Part shown: piece after piece, positions 35,384 through 44,108 of the stretch
Position numbering within the stretch: position 1 is the stretch's first letter
Layout of the letters: the number at the start of each line of letters is the position of its first letter
Origin: an uncultured Lachnospiraceae bacterium
GTDB lineage: Bacteria; Bacillota; Clostridia; Lachnospirales; Lachnospiraceae
Length of the DNA: 64,000 bases
Assembly (NCBI GenBank): GCA_947627365.1
Contig: CANQVT010000004.1
Span: 1-64,000 of the forward strand
Reading direction: 5' to 3'
The notes under the pieces: generated by a model
Databases searched by the model: none
Told to the model about the DNA's origin: nothing
The model's input: the letters and a program-made list of their open reading frames with translations, nothing else
Position numbers and translations under genes: made by a program

Positions 35384-36121
35384 TCAGCGCCTCGCCTTCA
35401 TGCGCCTCTGGTATATCTGCGCGAGCGTCCGGTCTATGTTCGACAGGTCGGGCTTGTAGACGTGCTTCGCCGGGTTCGTTGAGAAGCCCTTGTCCGGCTT
35501 CAGGAGCCCGCCGATCTCGCCGGTCGTGATGTCCACGCCCCTCGGCGGCCTCGTCTCCACCACAAGCCCTTCACGCTCCACCTGCGCCCGGCTCTTCGCC
35601 ACCACGGTGCAGCGGCAGCGGAAGCCGTTCGGCGGGTACCAGATGTCCCACACCGGGTCGTCGGCGCGCCAGACGCGGTTGTGCATCAGCGCGTGGTCCG
35701 GGCGGACCTTGTCGTCGTAGGCCGTCTTGTACTGCCAGTACGGCAGGAGCCGCAGCGTCTCCGGCTGTGTCATGCTCTGGTAGTGTCCCGCGTTGTAGGC
35801 CGTCTGCACGTTCGTCCGGAAGATCACGTCGCTCTTCCACGGGTTCATCAGCTCGTAGCCCGCGTCCGCCAGGAAGCCGTTCATCTCCTCCAGGAACTGT
35901 GCGCCGGTCTTGCCCTGCTCCACGGCCTCGTCCAGCTTTTCCTTGAAGCGCTGGATCACCTGCACCTTCTCGTAGCCTGAGACCATGAAGCTCTTCGCCC
36001 GCTCCTCGTCGGCCATCGCCATCCATTCGTCCTTCGTGACGCTCCTGCGCCGCTTCAGGAAGTCCACGGCCCGCTTGAAGATGAAGCCCGCGAAGCTCCC
36101 CTCGTAGGTCGGCGCGCTCAT
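35384..36121 (-). CDS. Head morphogenesis protein (Mu F / SPP1 gp7-like)
   Basis: 245 residues. FRTNVQTAYNAGHYQSM, YWQYKTAYDDKVRPDHALM and a C-terminal WYPPNGFRCRCTVV are typical of the phage head morphogenesis (gp7/F) family, which is present in few copies inside or at the portal. Overlaps the portal gene by four bases. Confidence 0.93.
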   Translation of the reverse strand: MSAPTYEGSFAGFIFKRAVDFLKRRRSVTKDEWMAMADEERAKSFMVSGYEKVQVIQRFKEKLDEAVEQGKTGAQFLEEMNGFLADAGYELMNPWKSDVIFRTNVQTAYNAGHYQSMTQPETLRLLPYWQYKTAYDDKVRPDHALMHNRVWRADDPVWDIWYPPNGFRCRCTVVAKSRAQVEREGLVVETRPPRGVDITTGEIGGLLKPDKGFSTNPAKHVYKPDLSNIDRTLAQIYQRRMKARR

Positions 36122-37710
36122 GCCTGCGTCCTCCCGATCAGCCTGCCGAGGTACCCGGCCTGGAATAGCAGGTCGGACAGCTCCGCGTCGTCCATGTCGT
36201 CATACAGCTGCTCCAGCTCCTCCGGATCCTTCAGCTTCTCGGCCAGCTCCTCCAGCGTGCCGTCCCAGCCCTTCACCTTCTCGATCAGCGGCTGGATCAT
36301 CCGCCCGGTGATGTCTGCCATCTGCTTCACGGACAGCTCCACGATCTCGTCGAGCTCTTCCTGCTCCGCCTGCCCGTCCGCGCCGCCCTCTTTGAGCGGC
36401 ACGTCCTTCATGGACGGCGTCCCTTCCCATGCCGGGGGCTGCTGTGTCTCCGGCCGCTTCAGGATCTCGTCCCCGTCGTCCGGCTTCGGCACGTTGAACG
36501 TCTTGTAGAGGTAGCTCGTCGGGATCGGCAGGCCCATCGACGACAGCGTGTTCAGGACGTCCGCCTTCTCCTTCTGGTCTTCCTCCTCGTCCGCCGCGAA
36601 GATGATGAACGGCAGGTTCGCCTCCATGCCGAAGTTATACTCGACCAGCGGGCGGATCAGGTCGCGCCGCAGCGTGACCGCCAGCGCCTTCGCGTCTGCC
36701 ACCGTGAGGTCGTGCCGCACCTTGTCGTGCGTCTTGGCCTGCGCGTAGGATCCGCCGCCGCTGTCCGACGTCAGCGTCTGGCCGAGGACGGCCTTGCTGA
36801 TCTGCTCGTCGCAGTAGCGCGCCATGTTCTCGTAGATGTCCGAGCTGGTCGTCTTGTTGCTCTCCTTGAACTCGATCATCGTCGTGTCCGGGATGATCCC
36901 GGCCGCGTCGCTGCCGATCCGGATGATCGCGTTCATCAGCTCCTTCTTGTCCGCCTCGCTCGCCGCCTGGTCGTACTTGCCGAGCCGCAGTGGCATCCCG
37001 TACACCTCGCAGAACGCCACCCAGTCCTTCACGGTGTAGTTCTTGAAGAGGTACATCCAGGACACGATCCTCATGATGCCGGAGCGTGCCGGGTGGCCGC
37101 TCTTGGCCTTGTAATTGTGCAAAATGAACTTGTTCGCGGGCATCTCGACGCCTGCCGGGAACTGCTCGGTGCAGATCAGCACCTGCTCCTTCTCCCAGCT
37201 CCACAGCAGCTTCTTCGGGTGCACGTAGAGGATGTCGTCCACGACGTTCCTGCCCTGGCTGTCCAGCCCCCACACCAGCTCCATGACCGACGTGCCCTTG
37301 CCGACCGCGTCCATCAGGTCGATCAGGATGTCGTCGAAGTTCTCGATGTCCTGGAACTGCTCGCGGATGAAGTCCGCGATCGCCTCGTCCTGCGGCTCCT
37401 GCGAGTGCGGCTGGATCTCCCACGGCAGGCCGGTCACTGCCAGCTTGCGCGTCTGGAGCTGCGAAAACAGGTGCGCGTCCTTCTCCTCCATCTCCTCGAA
37501 GAGCTCCATCTGCGCCCGGACGTTGCCCTCGTCCGCTTCCCGCAGGATCCTCGCGAGCCTCTGCGGCGTCAGCCCCTTGCTCGGATAGTCCGAGTACCTG
37601 TCGTTCAGGTCCCCGGCCGCCACCGTCGTGTAGACCGGCCGCAGGATCCCCGTGTCCACGTTCGGGTCAAACTCCTGCTCTTTCTTCTTCCTTTTCTTGT
37701 CTTTCGCCAT
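36118..37710 (-). CDS. Portal protein (DUF935, Mu gp29-like)
   Basis: 530 residues from ATG 37710, which follows GGAAGGAGAGGGCG. Contains SKGLTPQRLARILREAD, DAHLFSQLQTRKLAV and GQTLTSDSGGGSYAQAKTH, characteristic of DUF935 portals. The ring it forms is the DNA entry and exit pore. The N-terminus is strongly basic, the C-terminus acidic. Confidence 0.93.
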   Translation of the reverse strand: MAKDKKRKKKEQEFDPNVDTGILRPVYTTVAAGDLNDRYSDYPSKGLTPQRLARILREADEGNVRAQMELFEEMEEKDAHLFSQLQTRKLAVTGLPWEIQPHSQEPQDEAIADFIREQFQDIENFDDILIDLMDAVGKGTSVMELVWGLDSQGRNVVDDILYVHPKKLLWSWEKEQVLICTEQFPAGVEMPANKFILHNYKAKSGHPARSGIMRIVSWMYLFKNYTVKDWVAFCEVYGMPLRLGKYDQAASEADKKELMNAIIRIGSDAAGIIPDTTMIEFKESNKTTSSDIYENMARYCDEQISKAVLGQTLTSDSGGGSYAQAKTHDKVRHDLTVADAKALAVTLRRDLIRPLVEYNFGMEANLPFIIFAADEEEDQKEKADVLNTLSSMGLPIPTSYLYKTFNVPKPDDGDEILKRPETQQPPAWEGTPSMKDVPLKEGGADGQAEQEELDEIVELSVKQMADITGRMIQPLIEKVKGWDGTLEELAEKLKDPEELEQLYDDMDDAELSDLLFQAGYLGRLIGRTQA

Positions 37711-38512
37711 CGCCCTCTCCTTCCTGGTTTTCGGCTTCTTTCGCGATCCATTCTTTGGCGATTGCATAATATGTCGCGTCGAGCTCTATGCCGACGAAGT
37801 TCCTGCCGGTATGCAGGCAGGCCACTCCGGTCGATCCGCTCCCCATGAACGGATCCAGGACAGTGCCGCCCTCCGGGCTGATCCCGATCAGCTTTTCAAG
37901 CAGCTCGACCGGCTTCTGTGTCTGGTGGTGTCTGTCCTTTGCGTTCACGCTCTTGATGTTGTAGCATCCGCCCGCCACGAACGCCCCCTTCGTGAACTCC
38001 GCCTTCTTCGGGCCGTTGGTTCCCCACACCACATACTCGCAGTCGTTCCGGAACCGTCCGGGCGTTGGCCTGCTGTTTCCCTTGTTCCACACGACGATGC
38101 CGCGGTACACCCAGCCAGCGGTTTGCAGCGCGTCCGTCATCGCCGGAAGGTTGCGCCAGTCGATGAAGACACAGCAGACGCCGCCTTCCCTTGTCTTCGT
38201 CCGGCACTTGCTCAGCACCATGCGCATGAACTCCGTGAAGCTGCGCTGGTCCATGTTGTCGCCGCTGAAGTTCGGCAGCTTTGCGGATCCGTTGAAGTCC
38301 GTGTCGAAGTATTTGACGTTCGTGCTCTGCTTCCGGTCTCCGGCAAAAAGTCCTCCGGATGAATACGGTGGATCACACAGCACCATGTCCACGGACGCGT
38401 CCGGGATCTCTTTCAATACTTCGAGGCAGTCGCCCTGCAGCAGCCTTTGGAATGTTTCCGTCCCGGAAGGTAGCACCCCCCCCGCACGGGTTTTTATTGT
38501 CTCCATGTTCAT
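37667..38512 (-). CDS. Phage DNA methyltransferase (DPPY type)
   Basis: 281 residues. The catalytic DPPY motif near residue 50 (MVLCDPPYSSGG) comes before the SAM motif near residue 245 (VLDPFMGSGSTG), the beta-type order of N6-adenine or N4-cytosine DNA methyltransferases. ATG 38510-38512 overlaps the terminase stop (TGATG). It overlaps the portal start region by 44 bases. A run of eight G lies at codons 10-13. Probably protects phage DNA against host restriction or affects regulation; target sequence unknown. Confidence 0.9.
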   Translation of the reverse strand: MNMETIKTRAGGVLPSGTETFQRLLQGDCLEVLKEIPDASVDMVLCDPPYSSGGLFAGDRKQSTNVKYFDTDFNGSAKLPNFSGDNMDQRSFTEFMRMVLSKCRTKTREGGVCCVFIDWRNLPAMTDALQTAGWVYRGIVVWNKGNSRPTPGRFRNDCEYVVWGTNGPKKAEFTKGAFVAGGCYNIKSVNAKDRHHQTQKPVELLEKLIGISPEGGTVLDPFMGSGSTGVACLHTGRNFVGIELDATYYAIAKEWIAKEAENQEGEGDGERQEKEEERAGV

Positions 38513-40281
38513 CAGTATGCCCCTTTGCTCCTGCCCAGCTTCCGCCGCAGCACGCTCACGTAGCCGACCTTCCCCGTGGATCCGCGCACCTTCATCGCGG
38601 TGTCCACCGCCATCTTCAGCGCGTCCGGGCCGTCGTCGTTGCGGCCCATCGGGAACTCGGTCATCTGCGCGAGCAGCGTCTTGTGGCGTCTGCTGAACTT
38701 TATATAGTGGTTTTTCACCAGCGGCTGTAGGCTCTCGATCCGCATCAGCTTGTTCCCGGTGCTCTGGATCTCCTCGATCGGCAGGTGCTCCCCCGCCTCG
38801 GCCGACCGCCGTGCCATCACTTCCTTGAAGAAGAACTGGAACTGCACGGTCTCCACCCCGAACGCCCGCAGCGGCTTTAAGTCCCTGCGGTACCGTGCGG
38901 CCAGCGCGATCGCGTCGTCGATGATCACGTCCGGATGCCGCCGCGCGATGTCCGCGTCGAGCACGTACATGTAGCCGGTCTTCCTGTCCATCGCCAGCCC
39001 GATGATCGCGCTGGTGTCGCTCTTCTTGTTCTTGCCCAGTGACGGGTCGTTCGCCCCCACCAGGAAGAAGTCCGGGCCCGCGAAGTCGGGCGGCGCGTCG
39101 TCGTAGAACTCGAACCATTCCTCCTGGAACGTCGCGTTCTCCGGATCCACCGGGTCGTTCTGTAGCTCGGAATTGAACGAGGCCACGCCCTCGGCGACGC
39201 GGATCTCCATCAGGTCGTAGTAGGAGAGCTTGTCTTCCCACAGCACCTCCGTGCCCTCCAGCATCTCGGCCTTGTGCTCCTCGTAGAACTCGCGCGCGTG
39301 GTCTTCGTGGGACTCGTCGAACAGGTTCGTGTAGATCGTCTCCCACTCGTCCCACAGCTGCGTGTTCTGCGCCCAGCCGGTCACGGCCCGGTAGGTGCGC
39401 GCCTTGTACCGCGGGTTCTTCAGCACGTTCGAGAGCAGGCTGTCGTAGTGCAGCACCGTCCCGATGTACATGATGTCCGTGTAGGTGTCCCCCGCCTTCG
39501 AGACCGCCTTGTCGAACCAGCTCTTCAGCTTCCTGCGCTGCTCCGCCGTGTTGACGTTCTCGTCGTTCTCGATGTCGTCCAGGACGATCAGGTCGGGCCG
39601 CCAGTTCCGGTGCTTCCTGCCTCGGATCTTCTTGCCGGAGCCGACCGCGTCCACCTTGACGTCCGTCCTCGTCAGGATGACGCCGGAGCGCCATGCCTTC
39701 TGTCCCTTCTGTTCCCCGAAGTCCTCCAGGATCGCGGCGTTGTCTTCCAGCTCCGTCCGGATGTCCTCCAGGAACGCTTCGGCCTGGTCGGTCGAATCGG
39801 ATAATATAAGGATATAATGCTTGTACATATACAGGATCGCGTGCAGGCTGTCCTTGAACGTGAAGTTCGTGCTCTTCGCGTGGCCTCTTGGTGCTGCCGT
39901 GACCGTGTGCGAGCCCTTCGCCCTGCTGATCGCCTTCGCGTCCTTCTCCGGGTCCATGCCCTTCATGACGCCGCGGATCCACAGCTCGTCGAGCTCGTCG
40001 TGGAACTTCGGCGACCGGCGCACAAAATAGTGCGGCAGGTATGCCCGCCCGAAGTATCCGAGGTCGATCGCCGCCAGCGACCGGCGCACGCCGTCCGGGC
40101 CGGTCAGCGGCTTCCTGCCCGCCTTGTAGTCCGCGGCCAGTGCCCTGCGCTTCTCCCGGAACGCCCCGTCCCGCGCTGCGTATTCGAGGAAGAGGCTGCG
40201 CTGCGCTTCCTGCGCGGCCGCCTGCTCCAGGTCTTCCTCCGGCAGCTCCAGCTCCTGTTCATATTCAAGCAGGTCAATCAT
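38512..40281 (-). CDS. Terminase large subunit (Mu gp28-like)
   Basis: 589 residues. ATPase motif A TAAPRGHAKST near residue 130, motif B LIVLDDIEND near 232, and a nuclease-domain Asp motif (FLVGANDPSLG) near 410. Pumps DNA into proheads; in Mu-like phages packaging starts from integrated copies and takes flanking host DNA. Confidence 0.95.
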   Translation of the reverse strand: MIDLLEYEQELELPEEDLEQAAAQEAQRSLFLEYAARDGAFREKRRALAADYKAGRKPLTGPDGVRRSLAAIDLGYFGRAYLPHYFVRRSPKFHDELDELWIRGVMKGMDPEKDAKAISRAKGSHTVTAAPRGHAKSTNFTFKDSLHAILYMYKHYILILSDSTDQAEAFLEDIRTELEDNAAILEDFGEQKGQKAWRSGVILTRTDVKVDAVGSGKKIRGRKHRNWRPDLIVLDDIENDENVNTAEQRRKLKSWFDKAVSKAGDTYTDIMYIGTVLHYDSLLSNVLKNPRYKARTYRAVTGWAQNTQLWDEWETIYTNLFDESHEDHAREFYEEHKAEMLEGTEVLWEDKLSYYDLMEIRVAEGVASFNSELQNDPVDPENATFQEEWFEFYDDAPPDFAGPDFFLVGANDPSLGKNKKSDTSAIIGLAMDRKTGYMYVLDADIARRHPDVIIDDAIALAARYRRDLKPLRAFGVETVQFQFFFKEVMARRSAEAGEHLPIEEIQSTGNKLMRIESLQPLVKNHYIKFSRRHKTLLAQMTEFPMGRNDDGPDALKMAVDTAMKVRGSTGKVGYVSVLRRKLGRSKGAY

Positions 40282-40837
40282 CCGTCAGCATCCTCTCTTT
40301 TGCCTTGCGCAGGATCTCCTTCATCGCGAGCCGGGAGTCCTCGTCGTCCCGGATCACCTTCAGGATCTCCTTCTCCATCTCCTTGAAGGCCGTCTCCGCC
40401 TTCTTCTGCATGTCCTGCCGCACGCGGTCCTTGTAGACCTTCGTGCGGGACAGGCTCGCCAGCAGGCGCCCGGCCTTGTCGATCGGCAGCTGGTCGAACT
40501 CCTCCTCAGCCGTCGCCATCTTATTGATCAGCCCGTCCATCAGCATCCGCATCCCCGCCTCCGTGTAGTCGGCATCCGGGTTCTGCTGGACGACCTGCAC
40601 CAGCTTCTCCGTCTGCCTCTGCGCTTCCAGGAGCCTCTGCATCGCCGTGCTCGACCGCATCGCATAGCGGCCGATCGCGCTCTTGCTGATGTCGTACCCC
40701 TGCGCCTTCAGGCTGTCGCTGATGTACTGGTACGTGTTCGACGTGTCCGTCAGCATGACGTCCACGCTGCGCCGGATCTCCTCCGGCAGTTCGTCCACCT
40801 TGGAACTGATCCGGGTCTTCCTGCGCTGCTTGCCCAT
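40274..40837 (-). CDS. Mu gp27-like small terminase (DUF3486)
   Basis: 187 residues. KVDELPEEIRRSVDVMLTD and YISDSLKAQGYDISKSAIGRYA are the DUF3486 signature, including a helix-turn-helix-like DNA-recognition segment. Pairs with the large terminase downstream (eight-base overlap). Confidence 0.93.
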   Translation of the reverse strand: MGKQRRKTRISSKVDELPEEIRRSVDVMLTDTSNTYQYISDSLKAQGYDISKSAIGRYAMRSSTAMQRLLEAQRQTEKLVQVVQQNPDADYTEAGMRMLMDGLINKMATAEEEFDQLPIDKAGRLLASLSRTKVYKDRVRQDMQKKAETAFKEMEKEILKVIRDDEDSRLAMKEILRKAKERMLTDD

Positions 40838-41151
40838 CAGATGTCCACCCCCGGGTCGCTGATCGTGCCCTCCGCGAGGTCCACGCCCGCCTTCGTCAGG
40901 CGGATCACCGCGTCCTCGCTGTAGGCCGTGTAGGCTGTCACCTTCTCGTCCGTGATCTCCACGTACCCGGCGTCCTCCAGGTACGAGATATACTTCCCGA
41001 TGTCCGGCGACAGGATCAGGCCCGCCGAGATCATCGCGTTCGAGACCTGGCGGGTCAGCGCCGTGTTGTTGAATCCTTTGACCAGGCAGCGGATGATGTA
41101 GCCGCGGACCGCTTTGTTCCGTTTCACTTCTTCCTTCTCTGCTCCGTTCAT
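40837..41151 (-). CDS. Mu gp26-like winged-helix protein
   Basis: 104 residues. AVRGYIIRCLVKGFNNTALT and a C-terminal YVEITDEKVTAYTAYSEDAV suggest a winged-helix fold, at the place of Mu gp26 just before the small terminase. Function unknown. Confidence 0.7.
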   Translation of the reverse strand: MNGAEKEEVKRNKAVRGYIIRCLVKGFNNTALTRQVSNAMISAGLILSPDIGKYISYLEDAGYVEITDEKVTAYTAYSEDAVIRLTKAGVDLAEGTISDPGVDI

Positions 41152-41165
41152 CTCTTACCCCTCAT

Positions 41166-41519
41166 TCACTTGTCGCTGCGCATCAGCAGCTTGTCGATCT
41201 TGGTGTCGATGTTCTTGATCGAGTCCTCCATCTTGTTCATCGCCCGGAAGTAGTCCTCCCGCAGCACGAACGTCGTGGCGAAGTCGCTCTTGAACTCATT
41301 GATCCGCGTCTCCAGCCCGCGGACCTCTTGGCTTGTTTCATCCTCCAGCTCGCTGATCCTCTTCTCGTACTTCTCGTCGATTGCTTTTATTGCTTCCCTG
41401 TTCTGGTTGTTGCTCTCCTTCAGCTCGCTGATCCAGTTCTTGATCAGCCAGGCCAGCACGGCCAGCACCAGGCTGATCACCCCGGTCATGACGTCGGAGA
41501 ACGTGATCACGTAATTCAT
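41166..41519 (-). CDS. Membrane-anchored coiled-coil protein of the lysis region
   Basis: 117 residues: a transmembrane helix at about residues 8-27, then about 85 residues of charged coiled coil. Same place and layout as Mu gp25 (DUF2730) and as hemolysin XhlA-like proteins. It may assist the adjacent holin or serve as a spacer between membranes and wall. Confidence 0.7.
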   Translation of the reverse strand: MNYVITFSDVMTGVISLVLAVLAWLIKNWISELKESNNQNREAIKAIDEKYEKRISELEDETSQEVRGLETRINEFKSDFATTFVLREDYFRAMNKMEDSIKNIDTKIDKLLMRSDK

Positions 41520-41523
41520 GCGC

Positions 41524-41859
41524 TTATTTCCGCAGCATCCGCTTCGCCAGGTCTGTCACGTGTTCCCACCCGTTCATGGAGACCAGTGCGACGATGAACG
41601 CTGCAAGGAATGAAGCGAATACCTCGTACCACGTGATCGGCTGCTTCGCGTAGCTCATCATCCCCAGCAGGGCTGCCGGGCAGATGACCAGCGACAGGCC
41701 GGTCACGAGCAGTGCGGACGGTATCTTCTCGTCGAGCCACTTCCACGCCTTCAGGACCTCCGTGATGCAGGACACGAGAAAGGCCAGCAGGCCGAGGATA
41801 GCCAGGAGCTTCGTCCCGTCCACCAGTGCGTTGATGTCGATGTTCGTCAAAAATTCCAT
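41524..41859 (-). CDS. Holin
   Basis: 111 residues with three hydrophobic segments (about 18-38, 48-70 and 78-95) and a short basic C-terminus (DLAKRMLRK), typical of holins. First gene of the late operon, with GGAAGGAGG in front. It would permit exit or activation of the endolysin encoded at 42301-43851, which lies upstream of the Mor-type gene rather than next to the holin. Confidence 0.8.
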   Translation of the reverse strand: MEFLTNIDINALVDGTKLLAILGLLAFLVSCITEVLKAWKWLDEKIPSALLVTGLSLVICPAALLGMMSYAKQPITWYEVFASFLAAFIVALVSMNGWEHVTDLAKRMLRK

Positions 41860-41889
41860 GCTTTTGCGCCTCCTTCCCGACGATACGAA

Positions 41890-41915
41890 AAGAGCATAGC
41901 TTTCGCTATGCTCTT
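41890..41915 (-). terminator. Terminator hairpin between middle and late operons
   Basis: A perfect 11-bp stem (AAGAGCATAGC/GCTATGCTCTT) with a TTTC loop, followed on the minus strand by CTTTTCGTATC. It can end the middle transcript after the Mor-type gene. The predicted late start site (about 41909) lies within it, so the late mRNA would begin inside the hairpin. Confidence 0.7.
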
Positions 41916-41959
41916 ATGGTACGCTTATTCGTTTGTAACCTTTAGGGGAAATATTTCCC
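41916..41959 (-). promoter_or_regulatory. Candidate Mor-type activated late promoter
   Basis: A perfect 14-bp palindrome GGGAAATATTTCCC (41946-41959) is followed on the minus strand, 32 bases from its centre, by TACCAT as a -10 box. There is no -35 consensus. In Mu, Mor binds a dyad centred at about -43 of the middle promoter, which has a poor -35, so the geometry is the same. It lies between the Mor-type gene and the holin. Confidence 0.6.
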
Positions 41960-41963
41960 GATT

Positions 41964-42299
41964 TTATCCGCCGCCCCCGCCGTCGTCGATCATGTCGAAG
42001 ATCGTCATCTGTCCGGGCGTCGGTTCGTCTTTCAGGATGTTGCGGATCTGCACCGTCGTCAGGTTGTACTTCTCGGCCAGCTCCTTCTGGTTGTAGCCGT
42101 TGTATTCAGCCTTCACCCGCCTGTTCCGGGCAGGTGCCACGATGCTCTCCGGCTTCGGGAAGTACAGCTCGTCGCCCTTCGCGTAGTCTGCCAGCTCGGC
42201 GAAGCGCTCGATCCCGATGATGTCCGTGATCGGCCGGTACTGCTCCGCGATGTCCTCTTCCGTCAGCTCCCCGACCAGCTCCTTCACCCAGCCGTCCAT
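41964..42299 (-). CDS. Mor-type transcription activator
   Basis: 111 residues. IIGIERFAELADYAKGDELYFPKPESI followed by a C-terminal helix-turn-helix (YNQKELAEKYNLTTVQIRNIL), read in pieces, is the Mor/C family pattern; Mor is the Mu middle-operon activator. The C-terminus ends in a run of glycines. It is the last gene before the predicted late promoter it probably activates. Confidence 0.9.
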   Translation of the reverse strand: MDGWVKELVGELTEEDIAEQYRPITDIIGIERFAELADYAKGDELYFPKPESIVAPARNRRVKAEYNGYNQKELAEKYNLTTVQIRNILKDEPTPGQMTIFDMIDDGGGGG

Positions 42300-42300
42300 C

Positions 42301-43851
42301 TCAGGACACCTTCTTCGTGTAGGTCAGGCAGATCCAGCCGATGCCGCTCTTTAAGCGTCCCCAGTTCCGCTTCTCCTCCACGATCGTGTACTTCAGCTTG
42401 TGCCCGGCCTTCTCCTGGATGCTCCCCGTCACCTTCGCGCTCTTGCGCGGCTTCTTCCGGATGTAGAGGTAGTCGCAGGTCGTCTCGATCAGGTACGGCA
42501 CGCCGGACGGCTGTGCCGCCTGCTCCGGCTCCTTCGGCTGCTCCTGCGTCTTCGGCGGCTCCGGCTGCGCGTCGCCCAGCATCACGTCAGCGTTGAAGCG
42601 CGTCAGGTCCCACCGCTCGATGATGCTCACCAGCTTCTCCACGTACTTCGGATCCGTCGCGTAGCCGCCGTCCTTGATGATCTGCGCGGCCTTGCGGTAG
42701 TCCTTCTCGCCAGAGAGCCCTGCGTAGCGCTGCCTGTTCCCGTTCGGCGCGTTCAGCAGGTAGGCGCTGTGGTCTGCGATCGACGCCTCGATGCTCTCAT
42801 AGCAGCGGAAGTCGCTCTTCTGCATCCAGGTGTTCCCCGCGGTGTCGCACTCCGGTGACATCTTCGTGTACTTGTCGCCGTTCCAGGTCGTGCCCGCCCA
42901 TACGTTCCCGGACAGGCTGCACTTCATCCCGTGCAGGTTGTTCGCCTTCTGTGCGAGGTCGGTCTGGCCGTAGCCGCTCTCCAGGATCGCCTGCGCGAAC
43001 AGTACGCAGCCCAGGATCCCCGTGTCGATCTCTTCCTTCGCGTAGAGGCTGCCGAGCCGTTCCACGAACTCCGCCTCCGTGCAGCCCTTGAACTCGGACG
43101 CCTGCGTCCCCTTCGCCTCGTTCGTGTAGATGCACTTCCCGGCCGGGTCGTAGACGCTGTACCCCGGAAGCGTCTCGCACAGCTTCCGCGCGTTCGCCTC
43201 CGTGCCCGCGAACTGCTGGCTCTTCTCGTCCTCCCAGCTCTTGCGCACGCGGTAGTATTCCTCTTCTGCCGCCTCCGGCTTCGACGCCGTCCCGGAGACG
43301 CCCAGGCCGTCCAGGATCCCCTGCGCGACCGCCTGCGCCACGAGGCCCTTGCGGTCGGTGTACCAGGCCATGTCGTCGCCGTCGTCGATGAACGCGGTCT
43401 CTAAAAGGAAATACTTCGCGCCCGCCGCCTGCGCCCGGTTCAGGTTCAGCAGGCCGGTTGAATTGTCGAGCAGCCATTCCCTGAAGCCCAGCGCCACCAC
43501 GCGGTCGATGATCGCCCTGGCGATGCTCCTGCCCGCGTTGTTCGGGTGGATGTAGCCGCCCACGCCCGTGTAGCTCCCGTCGCCATACGGGTCCTTCTTG
43601 GCCTTCGCGTTGAAGTGCACCTCCAGCGTGAAGTCATACTTCGCATAGTCCGGCACGTGCCCGGCCTTGCTCTGCGTGTAGCAGTTCTTGTTCTGGTCGT
43701 ACATAGTGACCGACGCCCTCGTGCCGATCGCCTTCTTGACCAGCGTCGCCAGCTCCCTCGTGTAGTCCGCCTCGTTCCCCCATACGGAACACGCGCCCGG
43801 ATCCCCTTCGCCGTGTCCCGCGATAATGAAAACTTTCTTCTTTGCCGCCAT
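42301..43851 (-). CDS. Two-domain endolysin: amidase plus glucosaminidase with SH3
   Basis: 516 residues without signal peptide. Residues 1-180: Amidase_3 (FIIAGHGEGDPGA zinc-ligand His, EVHFNA, LLETAF catalytic Glu). Residues about 255-410: glucosaminidase (AQAILESGYGQT, NNLHGMK). Residues about 445-516: SH3-like wall binding (YLYIRKKPRKSAKVTGSI). Cuts peptidoglycan at both the stem peptide amide bond and the glycan chain. Needs the holin for release. Confidence 0.93.
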   Translation of the reverse strand: MAAKKKVFIIAGHGEGDPGACSVWGNEADYTRELATLVKKAIGTRASVTMYDQNKNCYTQSKAGHVPDYAKYDFTLEVHFNAKAKKDPYGDGSYTGVGGYIHPNNAGRSIARAIIDRVVALGFREWLLDNSTGLLNLNRAQAAGAKYFLLETAFIDDGDDMAWYTDRKGLVAQAVAQGILDGLGVSGTASKPEAAEEEYYRVRKSWEDEKSQQFAGTEANARKLCETLPGYSVYDPAGKCIYTNEAKGTQASEFKGCTEAEFVERLGSLYAKEEIDTGILGCVLFAQAILESGYGQTDLAQKANNLHGMKCSLSGNVWAGTTWNGDKYTKMSPECDTAGNTWMQKSDFRCYESIEASIADHSAYLLNAPNGNRQRYAGLSGEKDYRKAAQIIKDGGYATDPKYVEKLVSIIERWDLTRFNADVMLGDAQPEPPKTQEQPKEPEQAAQPSGVPYLIETTCDYLYIRKKPRKSAKVTGSIQEKAGHKLKYTIVEEKRNWGRLKSGIGWICLTYTKKVS

Positions 43852-43852
43852 G

Positions 43853-43951
43853 TCAGCGTCCTCCCTTCTTATCCCTGCCGCCTCCGTTCATCGCACAGAC
43901 CGCGACGAGCGTGATGCAGATGATGATGATGTTGATCGTACTTGTAGCCAT
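43853..43951 (-). CDS. 32-residue membrane peptide (not in ORF track)
   Basis: ATG 43951, with GGAGG 9-14 bases upstream, encodes MATSTINIIIICITLVAV followed by a short Gly/Lys/Arg tail; one transmembrane helix. It overlaps the previous small membrane protein in another frame and stops two bases before the endolysin start. May be a second holin or antiholin. Confidence 0.5.
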   Translation of the reverse strand: MATSTINIIIICITLVAVCAMNGGGRDKKGGR

Positions 43952-44108
43952 CCTTCTGTTCCTCCTTCCACCACAGCAGTGTCTTCTTGCCGATGACCAG
44001 CGCGCCCATGACCAGGATGATCTCCAGCAGGTCGGGCTTCGGCTGCTGCGCTTCCAGCGATACCACCTGCAGGAAGATGATCACCCACAGCTCATACTTT
44101 CCCCGCAT
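43869..44108 (-). CDS. Small membrane protein before the endolysin
   Basis: 79 residues with hydrophobic segments near residues 6-18 and 27-42 (LLEIILVMGALVIG) and a His-rich tail that overlaps the 32-residue ORF. GAGGAG four bases before ATG 44108. A holin-like role is possible from position. Confidence 0.55.
   Translation of the reverse strand: MRGKYELWVIIFLQVVSLEAQQPKPDLLEIILVMGALVIGKKTLLWWKEEQKDGYKYDQHHHHLHHARRGLCDERRRQG

Noticed and set aside
38515-39982. N-terminal 490 codons of ORF 37667-39982 in front of the methyltransferase
   Set aside because: Out-of-frame reading of the terminase gene; the methyltransferase starts at 38512 with a stop/start overlap.
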